Of a stretch of 64,000 nucleotides of DNA, positions 38,161 to 47,061 are shown piece after piece. The notes below the pieces were generated by a model. The model made no database searches and was not told the origin of the DNA. It was given only the letters and a program-made list of their open reading frames with translations. The DNA is from an uncultured Blautia sp. GTDB lineage: Bacteria > Bacillota > Clostridia > Lachnospirales > Lachnospiraceae. The DNA is taken from the NCBI GenBank assembly GCA_946622645.1, contig CAMOQF010000001.1, forward strand, positions 1 through 64,000, in the 5' to 3' direction. Numbering within the stretch: the stretch's first letter is position 1; the number at the start of each line of letters is the position of its first letter. The translations under genes were made by a program, and so were the position numbers.

Positions 38161-38568
38161 TCAGTTGATCAGCTCGTCGATCTCTTTTTCCAGCTCCTGT
38201 ACCTTGCCTTCAAGGGCCTGTTTTTCCTCGGTCAGCTTCTGCTCTTTTTTCTGAGCCTCCTCGATCTGCATGCGCAGCGAGACAAGCTCATGCTTTAAGC
38301 TGTACATCTCCTGGTCTTTCTGGTTGAGATCCTGTTCAAAGACTTCCGCCTGCTTTTTGGCTTTGAAATAGTCGTCTGTAATGTTCAGGCCAAGGAGCAT
38401 GTAGCGGGTCTCCATCGGAAAATGGGAATAGCCAGGAAGACCGCTGAGTTCAGAGATCTTGTTGTTCATGTAGGAGGCTACTTTCTGAAAATAGTCGGCG
38501 CTTTCATAGCCGCCAAGGGTGATGATCTTTCCTCCTATGATGACCTGCGCTGTATTTTTTACTGCCAT
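38161..38568 (-). CDS. zapA: Cell division protein ZapA
   Basis: MAVKNTAQVIIGGKIITLGGYESADYFQKVASYMNNKISELSGLPGYS plus coiled-coil C-terminus. Confidence 0.88.
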   Translation of the reverse strand: MAVKNTAQVIIGGKIITLGGYESADYFQKVASYMNNKISELSGLPGYSHFPMETRYMLLGLNITDDYFKAKKQAEVFEQDLNQKDQEMYSLKHELVSLRMQIEEAQKKEQKLTEEKQALEGKVQELEKEIDELIN

Positions 38569-38677
38569 TTTGCGGCCTCCTGTTCTCCTGCGGCCGTGAG
38601 GGATCTGCACGTACAGTCCCCGGCCGGAAATACTACTTATAGAATACACTATTTCAGGCTAAAAGTATAGCACTATT

Positions 38678-40084
38678 TTATGCGGCTGTCTGCTCTGCAG
38701 GTGTTTCTTGCGGCGCAGCATCTAAATCGATCATATCCGCCGGTTCTTCCGGAGCTGTTTCCTCCGGCGCTTCCGGAGTCGTTTCTTCCGGTGCTTCCGG
38801 AACCGCTTCTGCGGCTGCCTCTTCCGGCTCCACGATACCATCGTCCAGGACAGGTTCTTCCGCCGGTTTCGCTGCAGATCCTTCTGCGGGCTGCTCTGTC
38901 GGTGCCGGCGCGTCCGCCGGGATCCTGTTTTCTGAGAGTTCATCCAGCCAGCGGAAGGTTCCGGTCTTCTTCACGTCTTCTCCGTAGATCGTTGCAAAAT
39001 CGTTCTTCATGGAGATCACGTTCAGTCCGCTTTCTTCCCATTTTGCACGAAGCTCTTCTGCTTTTTCCGGATCTCCGTAATCACGCACGTCGTCGTCCGC
39101 GATCAACATGAAAGCGGCGCTCTTGTACTTGTTGTTGTAAAGCGTAAAGTTGTGCATGCTCATGTCGCCGCCGCTGTTTCCGAAGGAAAGAACGGGCTGA
39201 CGGCCGATCTCCTGCATGATCTGACGGACTTTGTTCATCTTCAGGTTCTTTATGATCAGTCTGTCTGTCCGGACCACGTCATCGCTGGAGGTGAACACAT
39301 ATTCAAGGCCGTCCGGATCTTCCTGGTTGGTGGCGTCGAGCTCCACATCCATACCGATAATGTTCTCGTAAGGCACGTCGATCATGCCTTCCATATAAGT
39401 ACGGCATATAAACCGGTCGCTTCCGGAACAGACAAAGACTTTAAAGTCGTTTTCCTGCAGATAATCGATCACTTCGATCATGGGAAGGTAGAAGGATTCC
39501 GCATAAGTCATGCCTTCAAAACCATCCACATCCTTCACCAGGATGTTGGTGACGAAGTCTGAGAATTCGTTGATGGTCATTCCGGCGTAGGCTTTTGCCG
39601 CGTGAAGCGCATGCTCGATATCCATGTGCTCGGGGAAGGATTTATCCAGGGCATGGTCGCGCAGCATACGTCCGAACTCCAGCATCTCCGTATCCGGCTG
39701 ATAGGTGGGATCCACCAGGATACGCCAGGCCAGCAGATAATATTCCAGATAGGTCGGGCAAAGCTCGGCGCATAAGGTGCCATCCATGTCGAATGTTGCG
39801 ATCCGTTCCTCCGGAGGGATGTAATCCGGGGATTCTTCATCCGTTACGCTCTCGACATAGTCGATCAGGGTATTGAGGGCGGGAGCGTCCGGGTTCCAGT
39901 AATGAAAAACGTCTTCGTATTCATATTCTTCACCGGTATCTTCACTGATCTCTGCTGTATCAATGGACACTTCCCGGACTTCTTCCGGCGATTCGTCTTC
40001 TTCAGCGAAGGCCATGCCGGCCATTCCGGAAGCAGAAAGCACGGATGCCATCAGGACAGCGATAAAGCGGTTTCTTTTTTTCAT
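38678..40084 (-). CDS. Secreted HAD-superfamily phosphatase-like protein with Pro/Glu/Ala-rich C-terminal tail
   Basis: Signal peptide MKKRNRFIAVLMASVLSASGMAGMAFAEED; HAD motif I ATFDMDGTLCAE; motif II FVCSGSDRF; LSFGNSGGDMSM; tail VPEAPEETTPEAPEETAPEEPAD. Confidence 0.88.
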   Translation of the reverse strand: MKKRNRFIAVLMASVLSASGMAGMAFAEEDESPEEVREVSIDTAEISEDTGEEYEYEDVFHYWNPDAPALNTLIDYVESVTDEESPDYIPPEERIATFDMDGTLCAELCPTYLEYYLLAWRILVDPTYQPDTEMLEFGRMLRDHALDKSFPEHMDIEHALHAAKAYAGMTINEFSDFVTNILVKDVDGFEGMTYAESFYLPMIEVIDYLQENDFKVFVCSGSDRFICRTYMEGMIDVPYENIIGMDVELDATNQEDPDGLEYVFTSSDDVVRTDRLIIKNLKMNKVRQIMQEIGRQPVLSFGNSGGDMSMHNFTLYNNKYKSAAFMLIADDDVRDYGDPEKAEELRAKWEESGLNVISMKNDFATIYGEDVKKTGTFRWLDELSENRIPADAPAPTEQPAEGSAAKPAEEPVLDDGIVEPEEAAAEAVPEAPEETTPEAPEETAPEEPADMIDLDAAPQETPAEQTAA

Positions 40085-40116
40085 TATTCTATTTCCTCCT
40101 TTTGGATTTTCATACT

Positions 40117-41121
40117 TTACTCAGTCTCAGGAAGCGGATAACCAAGGTGTCTGTATGCGAGAGGCGTAGCGGTACGGCCGCGCGGAGTCCGGTTCAGGAA
40201 ACCGTTCTTCAGCAGATACGGCTCATAAACGTCCTCAAGAGTGCCAGCGTCTTCTCCTATGGCAGCCGCAAGGGTGTCAAGACCGGCAGGGCCGCCGTCA
40301 AAATTCAGGATCAGCGTCTGCAGGATCAGGCGGTCCACTTTATCCAGGCCGTAGGAATCCACCTCCAGCAGATCCAGGGCGAAACAGGCCACATCGTGGG
40401 TGATGATGCCTTCATATTTGACTTCCGCGAAATCGCGGACCCGCTTTAACAGGCGGTTGGCAAGACGCGGCGTGCCGCGGGAGCGTTTTGCGATCTCTTT
40501 TGCGCCTTTTTCGTCGATCCGGACCTGCAGGACTTCCGCGGAACGGAGGACGATGGTGGTCAGCTCCTTCTGGGAATAGAATTCCAGGTGCTGTACAACG
40601 CCGAAACGATCGCGGAGCGGTGCGGACAGAAGTCCTGCCCTTGTCGTAGCTCCGACCAGGGTAAAACGCGGCAGAGAAAGCCTTATGGACCGGGCGGAGG
40701 CGCCTTTCCCGATCATGATGTCGATCACAAAGTCTTCCATGGCCGGGTACAGCACTTCTTCCACCTGCCGGTTCAGGCGGTGGATCTCATCCACAAAAAG
40801 GATGTCGCCTTCCTGCAGATTGTTCAGAATGGCGGCCATATCGCCGGGGCGCTCGATGGCCGGACCGCTGGTCACTTTGAGATGCGTCCCCATCTCGTTG
40901 GCTATGATTCCGGAAAGCGTGGTCTTGCCAAGACCGGGCGGTCCGTAAAACAGAACATGGTCAAGACTGTCGCCTCTCTGCCTGGCTGCTTCTATATAGA
41001 CCTGTAAGGTTTTCTTCGTTTTTTCCTGACCAATGTATTCATCCAGTGTTTTCGGACGGAGGCTTCCCTCCAGAGGGATGTCTTCATCTCTGACATCGGT
41101 CGTGATGATCCTGTTTTCCAC
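40117..41121 (-). CDS. ruvB: Holliday junction branch migration helicase RuvB
   Basis: [52 protein letters not shown]. Confidence 0.98.
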   Translation of the reverse strand: MENRIITTDVRDEDIPLEGSLRPKTLDEYIGQEKTKKTLQVYIEAARQRGDSLDHVLFYGPPGLGKTTLSGIIANEMGTHLKVTSGPAIERPGDMAAILNNLQEGDILFVDEIHRLNRQVEEVLYPAMEDFVIDIMIGKGASARSIRLSLPRFTLVGATTRAGLLSAPLRDRFGVVQHLEFYSQKELTTIVLRSAEVLQVRIDEKGAKEIAKRSRGTPRLANRLLKRVRDFAEVKYEGIITHDVACFALDLLEVDSYGLDKVDRLILQTLILNFDGGPAGLDTLAAAIGEDAGTLEDVYEPYLLKNGFLNRTPRGRTATPLAYRHLGYPLPETE

Positions 41122-41137
41122 AGTGGTTTCTCCTTAA

Positions 41138-41743
41138 TTACAGATTCCGCAGTGCCGCATGAAGGATGGTCTCGACATCTGCGTCATCGGGCACGTCTGC
41201 TTTTTTGACTGCCCGGAGAGCGTCGGTAGAACTGTATCCCAGGGCTGTGAGGGCTTCCACGGCTTCATGTCGGGCTGCGGAAGCAGAACCGGCCGGAACG
41301 GACGGAGCGGATTCTTTTGAGAATTTCCGTTCGAAGGCATCCTGCAGATCAAGCTTGTCTTTCAGCTCCAGGATGAGCTTCTGTGCGGTTTTTTTACCGA
41401 TCCCGGGCGCTTTGGAGATGGTCCTGATGTCGTCCGAGAGAACGGCAAACCGCAGTTCATCCGCAGTGAGGCCGGAAAGCACGCCGATGGCTCCTTTCGG
41501 ACCGATCCCGTTTACCTGTAGAAGCATTTTGAACATCGTCAGGTCGTCTTTGGTAAAAAAGCCGTACAACTGCATATCGTCTTCTTTGACATGAAAATAC
41601 GTATGGATCCGATATTCTTCGCCTGTCTGGATCTGGGCCAGCGATCCGGACGGCATATATATTTCATAACCGATGCCGTTGTTCTCCAGGATCACGGAGG
41701 TTTCTGTCATGTCAGCGGCGGTTCCTTTGATAAAAGCGATCAA
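41138..41743 (-). CDS. ruvA: Holliday junction branch migration protein RuvA
   Basis: MIAFIKGTAADMTETSVILENNGIGYEIYMPS; VNGIGPKGAIGVLSGLTADELR. Confidence 0.97.
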   Translation of the reverse strand: MIAFIKGTAADMTETSVILENNGIGYEIYMPSGSLAQIQTGEEYRIHTYFHVKEDDMQLYGFFTKDDLTMFKMLLQVNGIGPKGAIGVLSGLTADELRFAVLSDDIRTISKAPGIGKKTAQKLILELKDKLDLQDAFERKFSKESAPSVPAGSASAARHEAVEALTALGYSSTDALRAVKKADVPDDADVETILHAALRNL

Positions 41744-41922
41744 TCTTATCTCCTCCTGTCAGAGATGTGTCTGCTGTGGAAGCTTTCTCATATCCGCGCA
41801 TCAGCGGATGCAGCCTCCTGGTGACCAGTATAGCACATTGTGGATTTTCTGTCATTCCTTTTCAGACAATCGATCCTTTTCTCAGGAAACCGGATGTGGT
41901 ATGATACTGAGGAGGTGATGAC

Positions 41923-42930
41923 ATGATCCGGATCTGTACATCCGTTCCTCTTCCGCCTGCGGCGCTTCCCGTACTTCCTTCTCTGGAATCACTGACAGGT
42001 TTGAAAGAGGACTGTGTTTTTTATGATATCGAGACGACGGGTACGTCGGTTGAAAAAGCGAATATCTACCTGATCGGTATGGGCAGGCTGCTTGAAAAAC
42101 GGATGGATATGGTGCAGCTTTTTGCGGAAGATCTCTCTGAAGAAGCCGATATCCTGAAAGCTTTTCAGGAAGAACTCTGCGGTGCTTCCTCTACGGTACA
42201 ATATAACGGCAGCTCCTTTGACCAGCCTTTCATACGAAAGAAATGCAGTCTGTATGGGCTCTCCTGTATTCTGGACAGCCTGCCAGCCCTCGACCTTTAC
42301 CGGAGCCTTTCTGGCTTCAAGTCTGTTCTTGGACTCTCTTCCTTACGCCAGAGAGATCTGGAAGAGAGACTGGGCGGGACAGCCCGCGAATTCCCGGACG
42401 GCCGGAAAGGGATCAGCCTGTACAAAGCGTACTTAAGGGATCCTGAGGAAGTTTATTCAAACCTTCTGATCGGACACAACCGTGAGGATCTCTCCGGGAT
42501 GGGACTGATCCTCTCCTGCTTCAGTCTCGAACAGCTGCGGAGAGGCATGTTTCATGTTCTGACGGCCGGCATGGAAGGAGAGAGTGTCTCGATCAGATGC
42601 AGCGTCGAAGTTCCATTCCCGACCGGTATTCAATTGCAGAAAGACGGCGTCCATCTGGATGGAGAAGGCAGCTGTTTTACGATCCGGCTTATCATGAAGG
42701 ACGGAAGACTGCGTAAATACTACCCGGATTATAAAAATTATGACTATCTTCCGGCTGAAGACACCGCCATTCCCAAAAGCCTCGGGAAGTTCATGGACCG
42801 TTCTCTCAGAAAACCGGCCGTAAAAGAGACTTGTTATACCTGGTTCCCGGTGACGGACGCCTTTTTGGCAGACCGGATTCTGCAGTATGCAGTGGTCCGT
42901 GATCTGCTTCCCGTCATCCTGAACAACTGA
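41923..42930 (+). CDS. Ribonuclease H-like domain protein (YprB-like exonuclease)
   Basis: CVFYDIETTGTSVEKANIYLIGMGRL; VQYNGSSFDQPFIRKKC; NREDLSGMGLI. Confidence 0.88.
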   Translation: MIRICTSVPLPPAALPVLPSLESLTGLKEDCVFYDIETTGTSVEKANIYLIGMGRLLEKRMDMVQLFAEDLSEEADILKAFQEELCGASSTVQYNGSSFDQPFIRKKCSLYGLSCILDSLPALDLYRSLSGFKSVLGLSSLRQRDLEERLGGTAREFPDGRKGISLYKAYLRDPEEVYSNLLIGHNREDLSGMGLILSCFSLEQLRRGMFHVLTAGMEGESVSIRCSVEVPFPTGIQLQKDGVHLDGEGSCFTIRLIMKDGRLRKYYPDYKNYDYLPAEDTAIPKSLGKFMDRSLRKPAVKETCYTWFPVTDAFLADRILQYAVVRDLLPVILNN

Positions 42931-42940
42931 TTTCCGCAAG

Positions 42941-42982
42941 AAAAAGAGCTATCGCACAGATGTACGATAGCTCCGTTTTTTT
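42941..42982. terminator. Bidirectional rho-independent terminator between RNase H-like gene and S1 gene
   Basis: GAGCTATCG CACAGATGTA CGATAGCTC with TTTTTTT on + and TTTTTCTT on - flank. Confidence 0.9.
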
Positions 42983-42989
42983 GGCTTTA

Positions 42990-44195
42990 TTATTCGACCG
43001 GAATCTCTTCGGCAGCTTCTTCAACTGCTTCTGCAGCTTCCTCGACTGCCTCGACAGCTTCTTCTGCTGCTTCGGGAGCAGCTTCGACTGCTTCTTCGAC
43101 TGCTTCTGCAGCTTCTTCCTGTACGGGAGCGGGAGCCGGTGCAGCGTTCTCAAGAGCCTTCATGCTCAGGCTGATCTTCTTGTCTTCGCCGTTAAAGTCA
43201 ACGACCTTTGCTTCGATCTCCTGACCGATGCTCAGAACGTCGGAGGGTTTGGCAACATGCTCTCTGGAGATCTGAGAGACATGAAGCAGAGCGTCCACGC
43301 CGGGAGCCAGCTCTACGAAAGCACCGAAGTCTGTCATACGGGCTACACGGCCTTTTACGATATTGCCGACTGCAAATTTGTCTGCAGCGTTGAGCCACGG
43401 ATTTTCATCCGGGAATTTCTTGGACAGAGCGATCTTTTCGCCGTTGATGTCTTTGATGAGGACCTTGACGGCATCGCCTACGCTGAAGACCTTGCGCGGA
43501 TTTTCAACACGGCCCCAGGACATCTCGGAGATGTGCAGCAGTCCGTCTGCGCCGCCCAGATCGATGAATGCACCGAAATCGGTGACGTTCTTTACAATAC
43601 CTTCGATGGTATCGCCGATGGAGATCCGCTCCATAAGAGCTTTCTGCTTTTCAGCCTTCTCGGCCAGCAGGAGCTGCTTGCGGTTGCCGATGATGCGGCG
43701 TCTTCTGGGATTGAACTCGGTGATGACAAACTCGATTTCCTGTCCTGCATACTTGGTCAGGTCTTTTTCATAGGTGTCGGAAACAAGGCTGGCCGGGATG
43801 AATACTCTGGTCTCTTCTACATTGACGCAGAGACCGCCGTCCAGAACCTGAGTGACCGGAGCTTTGAGGACTTCCTGGGTTTCAAATGCTTCTTCGAGAC
43901 GCTTGTTGCCTTTTTCTGCTGCCAGTCTCTTGTAGGTCAGGATAACCTGTCCTTCACCATCGTTTACCTTGAGGACTTTTGCTTCCATGGTATCACCAGG
44001 ATGCACGACCTCAGTGAGAACAACGCTGGAGTCATTGGTGTACTCGCTCTTGGTGATGATCCCGTCGGACTTGGCGCCGATATTAAGAATGATCTCATCG
44101 TCTTTTACGTCGATGACAACGCCTTCTACGATCTCGCCGTTGCGGATCGTCTTTACGGAATCTTCCAGCATCTGTTCAAAACTCAATTCTGACAT
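42990..44195 (-). CDS. S1 RNA-binding domain protein (ribosomal protein S1-like), Ala/Glu-rich C-terminus
   Basis: Start MSELSFEQMLEDSVKTI; S1 repeats EGIVKNVTDFGAFIDLGGADGLLHISEMS and KGRVARMTDFGAFVELAPGVDALLHVSQIS. Confidence 0.94.
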   Translation of the reverse strand: MSELSFEQMLEDSVKTIRNGEIVEGVVIDVKDDEIILNIGAKSDGIITKSEYTNDSSVVLTEVVHPGDTMEAKVLKVNDGEGQVILTYKRLAAEKGNKRLEEAFETQEVLKAPVTQVLDGGLCVNVEETRVFIPASLVSDTYEKDLTKYAGQEIEFVITEFNPRRRRIIGNRKQLLLAEKAEKQKALMERISIGDTIEGIVKNVTDFGAFIDLGGADGLLHISEMSWGRVENPRKVFSVGDAVKVLIKDINGEKIALSKKFPDENPWLNAADKFAVGNIVKGRVARMTDFGAFVELAPGVDALLHVSQISREHVAKPSDVLSIGQEIEAKVVDFNGEDKKISLSMKALENAAPAPAPVQEEAAEAVEEAVEAAPEAAEEAVEAVEEAAEAVEEAAEEIPVE

Positions 44196-45042
44196 GTTCT
44201 TGAACCTCCTCAATAATCTTCTTTGGGGTGGAAGCCCCTGCCGTAATACCTACATAACTACTGCATTGGAACATTTCAGAATCCAAGTCTACAGGTGTTT
44301 GTATATAGTAAGTATTTGCGCATTCCTTTTTGCATATTTCGAACAGTTTCTGTGTGTTGGAGCTGGACCTTCCGCCGATGACCAGCATCGTGTCCGACCG
44401 TGCGGCGATGGTGCGTGCTTCCTGCTGCCGGATCTCCGTTGCACTGCAGATCGTGTTCACTATGCTCAGAAAATCTGAAACATGATTATCATACCTCTTT
44501 TTTTCAAAAATTTCAACTAATTCTTGAAAAATGTTATAATTAAATGTGGTTTGCGATACGACGCATATCTGTGTATCCGCAGGCGGAATAAAGTCGAGCG
44601 CCTGCTGTCTGTTTTTCAGGACTGTATACGGTCCGCTGCACCATCCGCAGATGCCCTGCACTTCCGGATGCACGGCGTCTCCGATGATCACGATGTGTTT
44701 CCCTTCGGTGCTTTTCTCCCTTACGATTTTGTGGATCTTCAGCACAAACGGACACGTTACGTCGACATAGGGGATGTGATATTCCTGCAGCAGATCGTAG
44801 ATCTTTTTTCCGACGCCGTGGGAACGGATCACGACCGTCGAATCGTGAAGCGAAGGGATATCGTCTTCCGTGATCACACGGACGCCCTTTTCTTCGAGAT
44901 CGCGGACCACTTCCTCGTTGTGGATGATCGGTCCGAGGGTACAGATGCGGCCTTTCTGTTCTTCGGCCAGCTGATATACCCTGTCCACCGCGCGTTGTAC
45001 GCCGAAACAGAAACCGGCGCTCCTGGCTGTCTCGATCGTCAT
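44176..45042 (-). CDS. ispH: 4-hydroxy-3-methylbut-2-enyl diphosphate reductase
   Basis: MTIETARSAGFCFGVQRAVDRVY; TLGPIIHNEEVVRDLEEKGVRV; VIIGDAVHPEVQGICGWC; start moved inside listed ORF. Confidence 0.95.
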   Translation of the reverse strand: MTIETARSAGFCFGVQRAVDRVYQLAEEQKGRICTLGPIIHNEEVVRDLEEKGVRVITEDDIPSLHDSTVVIRSHGVGKKIYDLLQEYHIPYVDVTCPFVLKIHKIVREKSTEGKHIVIIGDAVHPEVQGICGWCSGPYTVLKNRQQALDFIPPADTQICVVSQTTFNYNIFQELVEIFEKKRYDNHVSDFLSIVNTICSATEIRQQEARTIAARSDTMLVIGGRSSSNTQKLFEICKKECANTYYIQTPVDLDSEMFQCSSYVGITAGASTPKKIIEEVQEHVRIEF

Positions 45043-45046
45043 TGAT

Positions 45047-45733
45047 TTATGCTTCCTTTTTCTCAGACTGTTTTCTTTTCGCAACGATATCGCAGATGGC
45101 CGATTCCACCTCCTCGATCGACAGATCGGAGGAATCCACCAGGACGGCATCCGGAGCCTGGGTGAGGGGTGCCGTCTCACGTCCGGAATCGCGAGCGTCC
45201 CTTTCACGGATCTCGGAAAGGACTTCCTCATAGTCGACGTTTTCACCCTTCTGGATCAGCTCATCACAACGCCTTCTGGCGCGTTTTTCGGCGGAAGCGG
45301 TAAGGAAGATCTTCACCTGTGCATCGGGAAGGATCACCGTGCCGATATCTCTTCCGTCCATGACGACGTCGTATGCTTCGGCCAGGTTTTTCTGCAGGTC
45401 CAGCAGATGGGCGCGGACCTCAGGGACCGCCGAACTCTTGGACGCCATCTGGCTTACTTCTTCCGTGCGCAGAAATGCGTTTACGTTTTCTCCGTTCAGA
45501 AGGACGATCTGTTCGCCGTCTTCGTACCGGATGGAAATATCCGCCTTTTTGCATTTTACGGCTATGGAAGCCGCATCATCGGCGGAAATACCGTTCCTTG
45601 TAAGAAAAAGCGCCATTGCTCTGTACATGGCGCCCGTGTCCACGTAAATGGCTCCCGTTCTCTGTGCTACTCTTCTTGCGATGGTGCTTTTTCCGGCTCC
45701 GGCCGGTCCATCGATCGCGATCTTAAACCCCAT
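45047..45733 (-). CDS. cmk: Cytidylate kinase
   Basis: MGFKIAIDGPAGAGKSTIARRVAQRTGAIYVDTGAMYRAMAL; DGRDIGTVILPDA. Confidence 0.96.
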   Translation of the reverse strand: MGFKIAIDGPAGAGKSTIARRVAQRTGAIYVDTGAMYRAMALFLTRNGISADDAASIAVKCKKADISIRYEDGEQIVLLNGENVNAFLRTEEVSQMASKSSAVPEVRAHLLDLQKNLAEAYDVVMDGRDIGTVILPDAQVKIFLTASAEKRARRRCDELIQKGENVDYEEVLSEIRERDARDSGRETAPLTQAPDAVLVDSSDLSIEEVESAICDIVAKRKQSEKKEA

Positions 45734-45749
45734 GGTATTCTCCTCTTCT

Positions 45750-46979
45750 TTACGGTATGGAAACCGCCGCCAGATGCGCGGTCGCCCAGGCGATCTGCAG
45801 ATTGAATCCGCCGGTGCAGGCGTCCACATCCAGCACTTCGCCGATAAAATAAAGTCCTTTCACCATCCTGGACTCCATGGTTCCGGGATCGATCTCCTTT
45901 ACATGGACGCCTCCGCGGGTGATGATCGCTTCTTTAAACGATCCGGTGCCTGTGATGGTACAGCCAAAAGTCTTTATGACCGCTCCGAGGCGTCTTCGTT
46001 CTTCCCGTGTGATATCATGGACACGTTTCCGTTCTTCGATCCCGCTCCTCCGGATCACAACGGGGATCAGGGAAGAAGGAAGAAGCTGATCCAGGGCATT
46101 GCAGAACTGTTTATGCAGATTTTCCTCAAAATCACGCAGGATCCTGGCGTCCAGCTTTTCGGGATCCAGAGCCGGTTTCAGGTCGATCTCCGCTGTAAGA
46201 GGCCCTTTTTTCAGCAAGGCGCCGACATGCGCGCTGGCTGTCAGCACCAATGGACCGCTGATGCCGTTGTGGGTAAACAGCATCTCCCCGAAATCTTCAA
46301 AAAGCTTCTTTTTTCCGTTCCGGATCGTAAGACGTACGTTCCGGAGAGAAAGCCCCTGCAGAGGCCTGAGGTCCTCTTCCTGCGTGAGTAGAGAGGTGAG
46401 CGAAGGCTGCAGCTCCCGTACGGTATGTCCGGCTTCTTCGGCAAAGCGGTAACCGTCTCCCGTGGAACCTGTCAGTGGATACGACATTCCTCCGGAAGCA
46501 ACGACCACGGCGTCCGATGCAAACAGGCTGCCGTCCGCCAGCACGACTCCGCAGGCGGTCCCGTCCTGAATTCTGATCTCTTTGACCGTTGTGTTCAGGT
46601 GGATCTGTACACCCTCTTCCCGCAGCCTTTTTTCAAGGGCACGGATGATATCCGAAGAATGGTCCGATACCGGAAAGACACGGTTCCCTCTCTCCGTCTT
46701 AAGAGGTACGCCCGCCTGCCGGAAGAAGCTCATTACGTCCTGGCTGTTATATTGGTAGATGGCGCTGTATAAAAACCGCGGATTCGTCACCACCGACCGC
46801 AGGAAATCCTCCTCATCACAGTCGTTCGTCACATTGCAGCGGCCCTTCCCTGTGATGAACAGCTTTTTCCCAAGCTTTTCATTCTTTTCAAAAATGTGCA
46901 CTTCATGTCCGCGTTCTGCCGCATGCACCGCGCACATCATTCCCGCGGCTCCTCCGCCGATGACCGAAACGACACTCAT
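45750..46979 (-). CDS. HI0933/YhiN-family NAD(P)/FAD-dependent oxidoreductase
   Basis: VIGGGAAGMMCAVHAAERGHEVHIFEKNEKLGKKLFITGKGRCNVTND; C-term VDACTGGFNLQIAWATAHLAA. Confidence 0.93.
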   Translation of the reverse strand: MSVVSVIGGGAAGMMCAVHAAERGHEVHIFEKNEKLGKKLFITGKGRCNVTNDCDEEDFLRSVVTNPRFLYSAIYQYNSQDVMSFFRQAGVPLKTERGNRVFPVSDHSSDIIRALEKRLREEGVQIHLNTTVKEIRIQDGTACGVVLADGSLFASDAVVVASGGMSYPLTGSTGDGYRFAEEAGHTVRELQPSLTSLLTQEEDLRPLQGLSLRNVRLTIRNGKKKLFEDFGEMLFTHNGISGPLVLTASAHVGALLKKGPLTAEIDLKPALDPEKLDARILRDFEENLHKQFCNALDQLLPSSLIPVVIRRSGIEERKRVHDITREERRRLGAVIKTFGCTITGTGSFKEAIITRGGVHVKEIDPGTMESRMVKGLYFIGEVLDVDACTGGFNLQIAWATAHLAAVSIP

Positions 46980-47012
46980 TCATCCATACCTTTCACTGCA
47001 TGATCGTTATTT

Positions 47013-47046
47013 TCAAAAAGCCTGCCCGCCGGAGGCGGAGCAGGCT
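47013..47046 (-). terminator. Rho-independent terminator after the carboxyltransferase/Na+ pump cluster
   Basis: Minus GCCTGC(T)CCGCC TCC GGCGGGCAGGC TTTTT. Confidence 0.88.
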
Positions 47047-47061
47047 TGCTTTTAAACTTTT

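Noticed and set aside
42990-43120. Low-complexity GCTTCTTCGACTGCTTCTGCAGC-like DNA at the S1 gene end
   Set aside because: Explained by the Ala/Glu-rich C-terminal tail of the S1 protein, common in this family.
44195-45246. N-terminal extension of the listed IspH ORF (45043-45246) as coding
   Set aside because: It overlaps cmk out of frame; the IspH family starts at MTIETARSAGFCFGV at 45042.
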